64,000 nucleotides of DNA. It comes from Acuticoccus mangrovi. GTDB lineage: Bacteria; Pseudomonadota; Alphaproteobacteria; Rhizobiales; Amorphaceae. Positions 18,723 to 27,682 of this stretch are shown piece after piece (position 1 is the first letter of the stretch; every line of letters begins with the position of its first letter). The DNA is taken from positions 496,001-560,000 of the forward strand of contig NZ_JAEKJA010000003.1 in the NCBI RefSeq assembly GCF_016411865.1, written 5' to 3'. The notes beneath the pieces are model-generated. The model had not been told where the DNA came from. It saw nothing but the letters and a program-made list of their open reading frames with translations, and did not search any database. A program made the translations under genes and the position numbers.

Positions 18723-19128
18723 GTGTCGATCGAACGAACGTTGTTTCAGGCCGCAGACCAGATGCGCGGCGCGATGGATGTGGGAGAATTCAAGCACGTC
18801 GCGCTGGCAATGCTATTTCTGCGGTACGTCTCGGCCGTATTCGAGCTGCAGCGGCAGAAGCTGGAGGCCGAGGAGTTCGCCGACCCGGAGGACCCAGAGG
18901 GGTACCGCGCCGAGAACGTCTTGTGGGTGCCGGAGCCAGCGCGCTGGTCCCACCTCGCGGCGATCGCCAAGTCGCCGGAGATCGGCGTCGAGATCGACAA
19001 TGCGATGCGGGCGATCGAGACCGCGAACCCATCGCTGAAGGATGCGCTGCCAACAGTGTCCGGGCGCGAGAGCCTCGACCGGGGCATCGTGTCGGGTCTC
19101 ATCGACCTCTTCACGAACATGCCGATCG
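18723..19128 (+). pseudogene. hsdM: Type I restriction-modification methyltransferase HsdM, N-terminal fragment
   Basis: From a GTG at 18723 the frame matches the HsdM N-terminal helical domain (TLFQAADQMRGAMD, then FKHVALAMLFLRYVS and a later GIVSGLIDLF). The similarity stops at about 19128, before the SAM-binding and NPPF catalytic motifs. The frame then runs into sequence belonging to hsdS in another frame. About three quarters of the methyltransferase gene is therefore deleted and the product cannot be active. The right boundary is approximate. Confidence 0.8.
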
Positions 19129-19833
19129 AGGGCAAGCGAGGCCTCGGCCCACGTGGACGAAGCCACTGCTGTCCTTTTCCCCGCCCGCTTCGGCAACGAC
19201 AGCCTCCCGGATGGGTGAACGCCCTCGTCCCTTCCTGAAGTGGCCAATGTGCGCTCAGGTGGCAGGCCGTCGAAACAGGCGGCCGATCTTGGGGGTGGCC
19301 AGGTCCCGTGGAATAGCCCCAAGGTTATGATTGGCCCACACGTCTACGACTCGGAAGGTCAAGTGACTGAGCACGTAATTGGTCGAGGGACGAAAATCGT
19401 ACCCGCAGGTTCCACTCTCATCATGGTGCACAGGACGAGCCCGCACGACGGTATGCGAATTACGCAAGCCCAGCGCGATGTTACTTTCAATCAAAATGTG
19501 AAGGCGCTCGTTCCAATGATCACCGACCTTGGTGCACTGATATTTTCCGGGCATCTTGATGCAGCAGGGGAACTTCACAACGCAGTCGAATCTTCCGGAC
19601 ATGAGGTCGGCCGACTTCCAAGCGCGACTTTGGACAAATTGATGTTCACTTGCCCTCCAGACGATACGGCTACGGATCTGGGCGCTCCACTGAGTGGCCT
19701 CAACGCCACACTTCGGTCGAATGAGGAGCAGTCCCGCACCCTCGCCGCTCTCCGCGACACCCTCCTCCCCAAACTGATGTCCGGCGAGATGCGGGTGCAC
19801 GAAGCCGAACAGCGCGTCGCGGAGATCGTCTGA
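19129..19833 (+). pseudogene. hsdS: Type I specificity subunit HsdS, second half, with a nonsense codon
   Basis: After the hsdM break the frame reads through an HsdS spacer region (TAVLFPARFGNDSLPDG), meets TGA at 19216 where a Trp codon would be expected, and continues with a target-recognition domain (VRSGGRPSKQ, QVPWNSPKV, then IVPAGSTLIMV). The conserved C-terminal helix EEQSRTLAALRDTLLPKLMS ends it. A GTG at 19240 could allow translation of the last 197 residues. The first target-recognition domain is missing, so this is an internal deletion product. Confidence 0.8.
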
Positions 19834-19836
19834 ACC

Positions 19837-20973
19837 ATGTTTCGCATCGATCGCGCCAGCAACCGCATCCACCGCCTCGAACAGAAACGCTTTGCAGACC
19901 TTGGCTTGCGTGAGCGCGATCATCTCCAGGAGTGGCTTGCCAACATGCCGGATGCACTCGGCGAGGAGCTCCTCATCATCCAGAAGGAGTTCGACGGTTT
20001 CGACGACACCCGCGAACGGCTCGACCTCCTCGCCCTAGACAAGGAGGGCCGCCTCGTCGTCATCGAGAACAAGCTCGACGATACCGGCCGCAACGTCGTC
20101 TGGCAGGCGATCAAATACGCCGCCTACGTCTCCAGCCTGACGCGCGCCCAAATCGTCGACATCTACCAGGCCTATCTCGACCGACAGCCCGAGCCCGGCA
20201 ACGCCGCCACGCTCATCTGCGAGTTCCTCGAGGCGGACGATCTCGAAGAGCTCGTCCTCAATCCCGGCAACTCGCAGCGCGTCGTCATGATCGCGGCGAA
20301 CTTCCGCAAGGAGGTCACCGCAACCGCGCTATGGCTTCTCCACCACGGCATCGCCACCCAGTGTTTTCGCGCCACGCCCTACGCCATGGGCGATAACCTC
20401 TTCCTTGATCTCCAGCAGTTCATCCCTGTACCCGATGCCGAGGAATACATGATCGGAATCGCCTCGAAAGAGGCAGAGGAAAAGACGGCAGAAGGCGCCA
20501 AGAATTCTAGACAAGATCTGCGACGAGAATTCTGGGAGAAGACACTCACCGCGATGCGCGAAGCGGGCGTAACGATCTATCAGAATGTAAACCCAGGCCG
20601 GGATCAATGGCTGACCGGCAGCACCGGCATCTCGAATTGCACATTCAATCTCATCTTCGGCAAGGCCGAAGCGCGGGTAGAGGTCTACATGTCCCGCCCG
20701 AACGGCTCGGAGAACAAGGCCATCTTTGATGCGCTGATGGCCCAGCGTGAAGCGATAGAGGCTGACTTTGGCGCCCCGCTCGTTTGGCAGAGGCTCGACG
20801 ACGCCAAGTCCTGTCGCATCAAGTACGCAAAGCCCTTCGACGGCTACAACCGCGCCAACTGGGACGAGATCACGGCCTGGCTGGTCACCAACATCCAGAA
20901 ACTCGACCACGCCTTCCGCGGCCCGCTCCACGAAGTGCGTCATGTCGTTCGCGCAGCCGGGGAGACGCTCTGA
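19837..20973 (+). CDS. DUF4268-family protein with an N-terminal PD-(D/E)XK nuclease-like domain
   Basis: A 378-residue intact frame starting four bases after the hsdS stop. Residues about 55-95 hold a nuclease-like core (RLDLLALD, then RLVVIENKLDD, an Asp followed by a Glu-X-Lys pair), similar to RecB/NucS-type endonucleases. Residues about 225-370 fit DUF4268 (REFWEKTLTAMREAG, then NCTFNLIFGKAEARVEVY). Genes of this type are commonly found inside type I restriction loci between hsdS and hsdR, as here. Its TGA overlaps the hsdR ATG. It is the only gene of the locus that is still whole. Confidence 0.75.
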   Translation: MFRIDRASNRIHRLEQKRFADLGLRERDHLQEWLANMPDALGEELLIIQKEFDGFDDTRERLDLLALDKEGRLVVIENKLDDTGRNVVWQAIKYAAYVSSLTRAQIVDIYQAYLDRQPEPGNAATLICEFLEADDLEELVLNPGNSQRVVMIAANFRKEVTATALWLLHHGIATQCFRATPYAMGDNLFLDLQQFIPVPDAEEYMIGIASKEAEEKTAEGAKNSRQDLRREFWEKTLTAMREAGVTIYQNVNPGRDQWLTGSTGISNCTFNLIFGKAEARVEVYMSRPNGSENKAIFDALMAQREAIEADFGAPLVWQRLDDAKSCRIKYAKPFDGYNRANWDEITAWLVTNIQKLDHAFRGPLHEVRHVVRAAGETL

Positions 20974-22047
20974 TGGCGCATGAACCGGAAGCCGAGCTCG
21001 AGGGTTTCGCCCTCGCACTCCTCGATGAACTCGGCGTGCCGCATGCCCACGGCTCGGCCTTCGCCCCCGAAAGCGCCAACGCGCCGCGCGGAAGCTGGCG
21101 CGAGACGATCCTGCGCCCGCGCCTCAAAGCCGCCGTCGAGCACCTCAGCCCGCACCTGTCGCCGAGTGCCCGGCGCGATACGGTCGCCAAGGTGGCTGAC
21201 TCGGTCTTCCCTGATCCGATCGCCGAGAACGCAACAAAATCGTTCTCCTGACCGATCGCAACGACCTCGACGACGAGCTCTTCGCGACCGTCGCCCGCTG
21301 CGCCGCCCTCTTTGGAGAAACGCCGGAGCAGGCCGAGGACGTCGCGCATCTCAAGTCGCTTCTCGCCCGCAAGATCGGCGGGCTAGTCTTCACGACGCCT
21401 CAAAAGTTCAAGCCTGAGAAGGGCGAGACCGAGTTTTCCATCCTCACCGAACGCTCTGATGTGATCGTCTTCGTCGACGAAGCTCACCGCCCTCAGTACG
21501 GCTTCGCGGCGAAGATGGATGGGGCCGGCGTCATGCGATACGGCTTCACCCATCCCCTCCGCCGGGTGCTGCCGAACGCAGCCGTTGTCGGCTTCGCGGG
21601 AACGCTGGTCGAGCTCGTCAACACCAACGCGTGCGCCATTTTCGGCGACAAGATCGACGCCTACGACATCGCCTAAGCGGTTGCCGACGGCGCGACGGTG
21701 CCGATCTATTACGAGGCGCGCGTTGCGAAGGCCGAGATCGCCGACAACCTTAAAGGCCCGGCTCGACAAAGACCAATGGCAAGGCCGAGTGCTTCGTTCA
21801 AACCCTTCTTCGCGAGTGGGGGAACGAGCAGCTACTGGTTATTGCGGCAGAACTCGTTCGAACGATCCGTGAGAGGGCAGCGATCGACTGGTGGCCTAAG
21901 GAGAACATGCGCATGGCAATGCGTGTCGCGATCCGTCGCATTCTGAGCAAACACGGATTTCCGCCTAACCTCCAAGATGAGGCGACCAAGCCCGTGCTTC
22001 GCCAAGCTGAAGCCCTCGCCGATCAATCTCGCCTTCGCGCCGCATGA
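20973..22047 (+). pseudogene. hsdR: Type I restriction endonuclease HsdR, multiply disrupted
   Basis: The N-terminus is present (ALLDELGVPHAHGSAF to about 21227). A deletion then jumps to the helicase core in another frame (KIVLLTDRNDLDDELF, FVDEAHRPQYGF, VVGFAGTLVELVN), so Walker A and the nuclease motifs are lost. An in-frame TAA at 21674 interrupts the helicase, followed by VADGATVPIYYEARVAKAE. A short transposase-like segment (about 21752-21822) follows, and then the HsdR C-terminal region (ELVRTIRERAAIDWW, RRILSKHGFPPNLQ) to a TGA at 22045. No functional product is possible. Confidence 0.85.
21752..21822 (+). mobile_element. Relic of an IS481-like transposase inside hsdR
   Basis: The frame gives TNGKAECFVQTLLREW, which matches the conserved end of the integrase core in IS481/IS3-type transposases (TNGKAERF-QT-LREW). 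Only about 20 codons remain, with no terminal repeats. It is joined directly to the HsdR C-terminal remnant, so an insertion followed by deletion is the simplest history. Confidence 0.5.
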
Positions 22048-22115
22048 CTTTGACCTCGACGGGCTCTACGGGATGGAGCTACTCCCAGGCCACGCTCCCC
22101 CTCCGCCGCACACAG

Positions 22116-22493
22116 TTAGCCACGCAGAATCTCGCCGATACGCGCTAGTGAGCTACGCGTGATCAGTATCACGTTGCGGTCTTCCAGAGTGCGGCGGACC
22201 TCGGCCGCGAAGCCGCGCGCGTTAGTAACGCCGACGAAGATCGCGTCGTCGGCCGCCCAATTGCGCCGAACTCTCGCTTCATCGGAGAGGATACCGCTGT
22301 TGACGCCGAGATCGCGAGAGGTGTTCTGGGTGTGCTTGTACTGGATGAGATGGGTGACCCGCCCCGCGCTGTCGCGAACGACCACATCGGCGCCACCGTC
22401 ACCGGTTCGCCCCGTTCGCTCCGCGTGCATACCTGAGGTCCTGCATGCGTTGGCGACCCACTGCTCAAACGAGACTGCCCCCCCTAGCGTCGA
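22116..22493 (-). pseudogene. Mrr-like PD-(D/E)XK nuclease domain, probably the detached C-terminus of ZorD
   Basis: An open frame of about 125 codons, whose first ATG is at 22430. It begins upstream of that ATG with a typical Mrr lead-in helix (FEQWVANACRTSG), followed by ERTGRTGDGGADVVV and HLIQYKH, which supply the Asp and Gln-X-Lys of the Mrr catalytic site, and ends with a Rossmann-like half (DDAIFVGVTNARGFAAEV). No start codon precedes the helix, so it does not look like an independent gene. It lies just after the zorD stop in a frame shifted by one, next to a run of seven G. Restoring one base there and reading through the zorD TGA would fuse it to ZorD. It could also be a short separately translated nuclease from 22430. 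Confidence 0.55.
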
Positions 22494-22524
22494 TCAGGGC
22501 GAGAGCGCAGGAGCCGGTATCAAA

Positions 22525-25425
22525 TCAGGATGCGCCCTCCGAGAATCCATCATCGTCGGTTGCGGACCCAGCTATGTCGCCGAACTCCGACGCGGAGATT
22601 TCCGCCGGCATGAACAAGGTTTGGGACATCTTTCGCTTACGCGTCAGGATGCCATGTAGCACGCGGTCATATGAGGCAGCGCCAAAGCCGGGGTGAAGGG
22701 CCATCGGCAGGTGAACGGTGACCGGACGGGTCTGACCGATCCGATACGCCCGCGCAGTGCACTGATCCTCGACGGCCGGGTTCCACCAGCGGTCGAGATG
22801 GATGACATGGGTCGCCGCTGTGATGTTGAGCCCGACCCCGGCCGCCCGCGGTGATAGGATCAGCACGCAGAAGCCCTCGGCGGCGCTGAAACGGTCGACG
22901 ATCTCCTGCCGGCGCCGTGCCGGCGTTTCGCCGGAGATGATGTCGGGCGCGGGAATGCGGTAGCGCTGCGCGAGGAGATCGGACAGGACGTCCTGCATCC
23001 GTCTCGCGTCCAGAAAGACGAGGGCCTTGGCGCCCTCGCGCTGCACGTCGTCGAGGATCGATACGGTCTCGGCGAGTCGCGCGGACAGAGATATGTACGC
23101 CTCATCCGACAGGTCCGGTTCGTTGCTACGGTCGACGGGATGAAGCGAGATCGAGCGCATATCGTGGAGCACCCGCAACTGCTCGCGACCACCTTCAGCC
23201 CGGGCGCGGGCGACCACATGTTGGTAGGCCTCAGCCTGACGGCCGGCCATTTCGCGCTCCACCGGATGCGGGATCAGGGGTGGCAGATCGACGACATCAG
23301 TTTTCAGCCGACGCAGGACGAGCGGTGGCAGGCCCTCATCGTCACGCTCCAGCAGCGCGGTGCGCAACTCACAGAATGGGGTGAGGTCCTCCAAAGACGG
23401 GTCGTACCGGTCGACGAAGTCACGCAACGTGCCGAGGACGCCGGGCTGGATGAGGTCACAGATCGACCAAAGGTCCGCCATGTGATTCTCGACCGGCGTG
23501 CCGGTCATCGCGATGGAGAAATCCGCATTGATCGCCTTCACCGCGTTCGTCAGGCGCGATTTCGGGTTCTTCGCCTTCTGCGTCTCGTCGTAGACGGCGA
23601 TGCCGAAGGGAATTGCCGCGAACGAGATCGCGAAATCCCGCAGCGTTTCATAGGTGGTGAGGACGAAACCGGCCGAAGCGATCGCCTCGATATTGAGGTG
23701 CCCCGTGCCGGTCGCTTCCTCCTTGCCGGTTCGCGTGCGCAACAGCTTGATCCCGGGACCATACGCCGTGAGCTGCGGGCCGAGCGGAGTGGCGAGGTGG
23801 GTCGCGTGCTCGCGCGTCCAGTTGTCGAGAAGGCTGGTCGGCGCCACGATCAGGATCGGACGGGGCGCGGTCGACGCCGCACGCCACCAAGACAGGAACG
23901 CCAGAACCTCGATCGTCTTGCCGAGACCCATGTCATCGGCGAGCAGCGCACCGGGACGACCAGCCGTGTAGCATTCGCAAAGCCATGCGAGGGCCTCGAC
24001 CTGGTGCGGACGCAGTTCGGAGCGCAACGACGGCGTCGCGTCGTTCATCTCGCGGGCACGTGCCTCGCGCAGGTGATCGATCTCGGTGTAGTTGGTGAGG
24101 ATGACCGGCGCATGCGGCCCGGAACGGATGTGATCCGTGTCACCGGCGGTGTCCGACTGCCCTTTCTTTTCAGACGACGTCGGCTCGTCCCGATCAGGAG
24201 GCCGTGACACCGCATCGAGGCCCGCCAGCGTGCGCTCGACGTCAGCGGTGGCAGGCACTTCTACATCACCGACCTGCGCCGTCGATGCCCCGTCCGCCCG
24301 CGCCTTCTGCACGGCGGCGAGGGCTGGCGGAACGCCTTGCGCTTCGAGGGTCACCAGCTTGTCGCCGAGGAGGATGGCGAACCGCTCGGGCAACCAATTG
24401 TTCGGTACGCTCTTGATGAACGGGAGCTCCGGAGGCACCCACGGGCCGATCTCGCGGACCCGCTCGGAGTAGGTTGCCGTCTCGACGAAGCGCGGTGGCT
24501 CCGTGTCCTCCCCATCCGGCTCCGGCAGCGCTCCGGCGTCGGCAAGGACGCGCTCGGGGCGCTGGACGAAGTCGACCCGTTCCGCGTTGGGCGCTCGCTG
24601 CTTCTCATGCACGACGCCGAGCGCACGGCGCAGCGCCGGATCCACGAACACGTACTCTCCGTTGCCCAATACGAAGGCCGGCATGACACCACGACCGCGG
24701 AAGGTCGATCGGAAGCGCTCCTGTTCGGCGTCTCCGAGGAGGGGTGAGGGCTCGCCGCCCTCCTTCCACTCCGACAGCAGCACAGGGTCGAACTCCACCT
24801 CGCCGTCCACGGTCCGCACGTCGAGCAACATCGTGTGCGCGTGGTGCAGGCGGATGCGCTTGAGGAAGGTGTCGGGCTTGATGTTGGCCTCATCCGGCAA
24901 CAGCGCCTTCAGGGCTGCGATCGCCGCAAGCCGCTGGTCTGCGTCATGCGCGTGGTTGATCGCCTCTGCTGCGTCGATGACGCGCCCGACACTCTCCGGC
25001 ACGCGGAACAGACGAGCCCCGACCCGGGCGCTTGCCCCACGCCGCTCGATCCTGACGATCCCGCCGGACGGATCGACGAAGCGGGCCACCGCCCGGAAGC
25101 GGTCGGAGGCGATGTTGTCACGCGTTGCAATCTCGAGCGTGAAGGGAAGGGTTTGCGGCAGTCCGAGCGCATCGGCCTCACCCACATCGAGACGGGCAGC
25201 GCCTCGGTCGTGGATCAAGACGTCGTTGTCGCGCATTTCCGCGAGATCGTCGGCGAGAAGGGCACGCAGGGCGATCCGGCCGGCGGACGTCGCCGGAAGC
25301 CCATGTGCCGCCCATTCCGAGGTGGCCAGTCGGCGCGTCGCACGGCGGAGCAGGCCGCGGGCCGTCTCCTCGGCGGCGATGACAAAGCCCCCGTCGACGG
25401 CCTTCGAGACAAGGCACGCCGTCAT
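22525..25425 (-). CDS. zorD: Zorya type I protein ZorD, SNF2-family helicase (possibly truncated)
   Basis: A 966-residue protein. The N-terminal half (about 1-440) has no common motif. The SNF2 helicase occupies about 460-930: Walker A in DDMGLGKTIEV, motif II as VYDETQKAKNP, MTGTPVENH, motif V in SPRAAGVGLNI and motif VI in QCTARAYRIGQTRPV. ZorD is the DNA-translocating effector of Zorya type I and normally carries an Mrr-like nuclease region after the helicase. Here a TGA at 22525 ends the protein before it, and that domain is found downstream in another frame. The ATG at 25425 overlaps the zorC TGA (ATGA); an ORF start at 25476 would lie within zorC. Confidence 0.85.
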   Translation of the reverse strand: MTACLVSKAVDGGFVIAAEETARGLLRRATRRLATSEWAAHGLPATSAGRIALRALLADDLAEMRDNDVLIHDRGAARLDVGEADALGLPQTLPFTLEIATRDNIASDRFRAVARFVDPSGGIVRIERRGASARVGARLFRVPESVGRVIDAAEAINHAHDADQRLAAIAALKALLPDEANIKPDTFLKRIRLHHAHTMLLDVRTVDGEVEFDPVLLSEWKEGGEPSPLLGDAEQERFRSTFRGRGVMPAFVLGNGEYVFVDPALRRALGVVHEKQRAPNAERVDFVQRPERVLADAGALPEPDGEDTEPPRFVETATYSERVREIGPWVPPELPFIKSVPNNWLPERFAILLGDKLVTLEAQGVPPALAAVQKARADGASTAQVGDVEVPATADVERTLAGLDAVSRPPDRDEPTSSEKKGQSDTAGDTDHIRSGPHAPVILTNYTEIDHLREARAREMNDATPSLRSELRPHQVEALAWLCECYTAGRPGALLADDMGLGKTIEVLAFLSWWRAASTAPRPILIVAPTSLLDNWTREHATHLATPLGPQLTAYGPGIKLLRTRTGKEEATGTGHLNIEAIASAGFVLTTYETLRDFAISFAAIPFGIAVYDETQKAKNPKSRLTNAVKAINADFSIAMTGTPVENHMADLWSICDLIQPGVLGTLRDFVDRYDPSLEDLTPFCELRTALLERDDEGLPPLVLRRLKTDVVDLPPLIPHPVEREMAGRQAEAYQHVVARARAEGGREQLRVLHDMRSISLHPVDRSNEPDLSDEAYISLSARLAETVSILDDVQREGAKALVFLDARRMQDVLSDLLAQRYRIPAPDIISGETPARRRQEIVDRFSAAEGFCVLILSPRAAGVGLNITAATHVIHLDRWWNPAVEDQCTARAYRIGQTRPVTVHLPMALHPGFGAASYDRVLHGILTRKRKMSQTLFMPAEISASEFGDIAGSATDDDGFSEGAS

Positions 25426-26747
25426 GGCATCAGACCCGTGTGCTCGGCGATGACGCGCCGGGCTCGTTCGCACCACAGCGGGTAGGAGTCATGACGGATC
25501 CCATCAACTGCGCGGCCGTACTCGTTACGGACCATCATCGATCCGTCACGCAGCTCTGCGCCCGAAAACTTCTGCTGCTTCAGATCCGGTGCGGCGTGGT
25601 CGCCCTGCGGCCAAAACCTCAGCGTGCCGTCGTGTGACCACTCCGCGACGATCAAGCTTCCGATGTGCATCAAAAGCACGGACTGATCCGTGTCTGCCCC
25701 ACTCAGATCGGCCCATCGCATATGTTGGTTCGTCCGCTGGCGAATCGAGTCCGCGAACTCTCGTGCTTTGCTTCCAAAAACGACATGCACGTCGGTTACG
25801 AAGTTCGCTTCGAAGTAGGGGAGCCAAAAGTCACGGCGGTGCTCCCATTGCGGAATGGCCGTCTTGTTGATCACTTCGATGAAGAGGTGAAGCGTCTCGA
25901 TGGCGAGCCAGCGGCGCACTGTGTTGACGCAGCGATCGGAAAGATGGGCTTCGGCCAACATCGGGCGACTCGTCGTTGGCAGGCGAGGGTCACCGTAGGC
26001 GCTACGGATCCATTCGATCACGCGTTGCTTTGCGCCTTCGTTTGGTGGCCGGTCGAAGTAGGGCCTCACCAGCGCCGGGTAAAGATACTCCGTGAGCGGC
26101 GCGGTGAAGCGTCCGTCCCCGTCGCGCATCTGGCCGAGGACGTGCTCGATCAAGTCGGTCCTCCCGGCGAGCGCTTCGATAGTGCCGGCCGCCGCGCAGG
26201 CGCCAAGACGCGAGCGCAACACGGATGGGCGCATCGCGCGGAGTGGACCGAGTCCGGCACCGGATGGATCAGCGAGCGCATCCGAGACGCGCATCAGTGC
26301 AAGTTGCGGCCGGTGGAGGTCATACGCGTGGATGGGGCCGGCGATCCTTGGTGACAAGCGCGGCAGGAGGGCATCGACGGCGCCTGCGAGCTCCTGGGTC
26401 GGGAAAGAATCGGCGGTGAAGGTGCGCAGGTATGCGGCCCAGAGAGCGCGGGCTGACGGCGGGTCATCGCGCCTCAATGCCTCCCGGACGAGTTGGCGAA
26501 ACCCGTCCGGGGCCGCGTTGTCCGCGACTGTGGGCTGCCAAAGGCCAAACCGAAGCGCCGAGCGGGACAAGGCCGGCACAGTGTTGTGCGCGAGCGCGGA
26601 AACGAGCTCGTCCATGCGATTCTTGTCGGCACCGAGCCGCCGAGGACGCGGCGCGATGGAGGCGACGCGGGCAACCATGTGCGATGGCGCAAGAGGTGTG
26701 AAAACCGGGGGGCGAAAAACATCGAGGGCGTCTTGAAGGCGGCTCAT
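25422..26747 (-). CDS. zorC: Zorya type I protein ZorC (EH-signature domain)
   Basis: A 441-residue soluble protein, all-helical in its first two thirds (VSALAHNTVPALSRSALRF, then FRQLVREALRRDD). The C-terminal third has the pattern of the EH-signature domain: PQWEHRRDFWLPYF followed by LIVAEWSHDGTLRFW. It is encoded between zorB and zorD with four-base overlaps at both ends, the position expected for ZorC. ZorC is reported to be a DNA-binding component needed for defence. Identification rests on operon position plus this domain. Confidence 0.82.
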   Translation of the reverse strand: MSRLQDALDVFRPPVFTPLAPSHMVARVASIAPRPRRLGADKNRMDELVSALAHNTVPALSRSALRFGLWQPTVADNAAPDGFRQLVREALRRDDPPSARALWAAYLRTFTADSFPTQELAGAVDALLPRLSPRIAGPIHAYDLHRPQLALMRVSDALADPSGAGLGPLRAMRPSVLRSRLGACAAAGTIEALAGRTDLIEHVLGQMRDGDGRFTAPLTEYLYPALVRPYFDRPPNEGAKQRVIEWIRSAYGDPRLPTTSRPMLAEAHLSDRCVNTVRRWLAIETLHLFIEVINKTAIPQWEHRRDFWLPYFEANFVTDVHVVFGSKAREFADSIRQRTNQHMRWADLSGADTDQSVLLMHIGSLIVAEWSHDGTLRFWPQGDHAAPDLKQQKFSGAELRDGSMMVRNEYGRAVDGIRHDSYPLWCERARRVIAEHTGLMP

Positions 26748-27682
26748 TGGCGCGCCGCGACGAGGCTTTCCACCCGCTCAAGCGTGTCGCTCCGCGGTGT
26801 GTGCATCAGGATCCGGAGATCGATGCGACGATCACGCGACAGGTCGGTGTTCCCCCGAATCGGCCGTGTCTCGCCATAGGCCGCAACGTTGAGCACCGGC
26901 TCATCATCAACCGAGAGAAAATCCGCTAGCATCGGCTCGACAGCGAGCAGGCGGCGGTATGTCGTTTCCGCGCGCCGCGCCGACAGTCCGAGGTTGTCGA
27001 CGACGGTCGAAGCAAGCGCACCAGCGACGGGCACTCGGTCGGTGTGTCCTTCCACGAAGACCGCCTCCACAAAGGCCGCATCCGGATTGCAGGATGCTTT
27101 CGGCTGAGATGCGGGCCCGCGGGTGAAACAGGGCAGCACACGTGCGAGCGCTGCCGCCAGTTCGGCAACCGCCGAGGCGGCTCGGCCGCCCCCGATCGTA
27201 TAGCTACCGGAGGCGAACAGCAGATCGTTCGGCAAACGCACAACCCCCTGCTCTTCGACGATCTCGACATCGATGCCGACGGCGCGCATCGCGCTTTGGA
27301 TGCTCCGCAGGATCTCGGTCCGCCGCGCGTCGGCAGCTGCGAGATAAAGGCTGACGCGGTCGGCGCGGGTCATCAAGAGCTCCGCCTTGAGGCGCTCGAT
27401 CTCCGCTCGCAGGTCGTCCGCCGTTTGCTCAAGCTCGGCAATCGTTTCGCGCTGCTTCGCGTTCTCGACTTCGAGCCGTCCGACCTCCGCTTGTGCGTCG
27501 TCGCGCTCGGCAACCATCTCCTCATAATCCTGACGCGACACCACGTCCGGGTCCGCGTCCGTGATCTGCAAGGCGAAAAACATGATGACGATGATGAAGA
27601 CGAACAGAAGGCCGACCATGATGTCGGTCATGGATGCGAAGTAGCCTTCATCCTCCTCGTGCAGGGCGTCACCGTCGATCAT
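26744..27682 (-). CDS. zorB: Zorya protein ZorB, MotB/OmpA-like stator subunit
   Basis: A 312-residue protein with one N-terminal transmembrane helix, DIMVGLLFVFIIVIMFFAL, preceded by SMT. The Asp at its start is the candidate proton-carrying residue equivalent to that of MotB. A coiled-coil (about 50-110) leads to a periplasmic OmpA-like peptidoglycan-binding domain (EGHTDRVPV, LSARRAETTYRRL, AAYGETRPI, DRRIDLRI). It forms the anchor of the ZorAB proton-driven motor. Its ATG overlaps the zorA TGA and its TGA overlaps the zorC ATG. Confidence 0.9.
   Translation of the reverse strand: MIDGDALHEEDEGYFASMTDIMVGLLFVFIIVIMFFALQITDADPDVVSRQDYEEMVAERDDAQAEVGRLEVENAKQRETIAELEQTADDLRAEIERLKAELLMTRADRVSLYLAAADARRTEILRSIQSAMRAVGIDVEIVEEQGVVRLPNDLLFASGSYTIGGGRAASAVAELAAALARVLPCFTRGPASQPKASCNPDAAFVEAVFVEGHTDRVPVAGALASTVVDNLGLSARRAETTYRRLLAVEPMLADFLSVDDEPVLNVAAYGETRPIRGNTDLSRDRRIDLRILMHTPRSDTLERVESLVAARQ

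Noticed and set aside
22480-22530. Programmed ribosomal frameshift producing full-length ZorD
   Set aside because: A shift at the G7 tract alone cannot bypass the earlier in-frame TGA at 22525; a single recoding event does not join the two parts.
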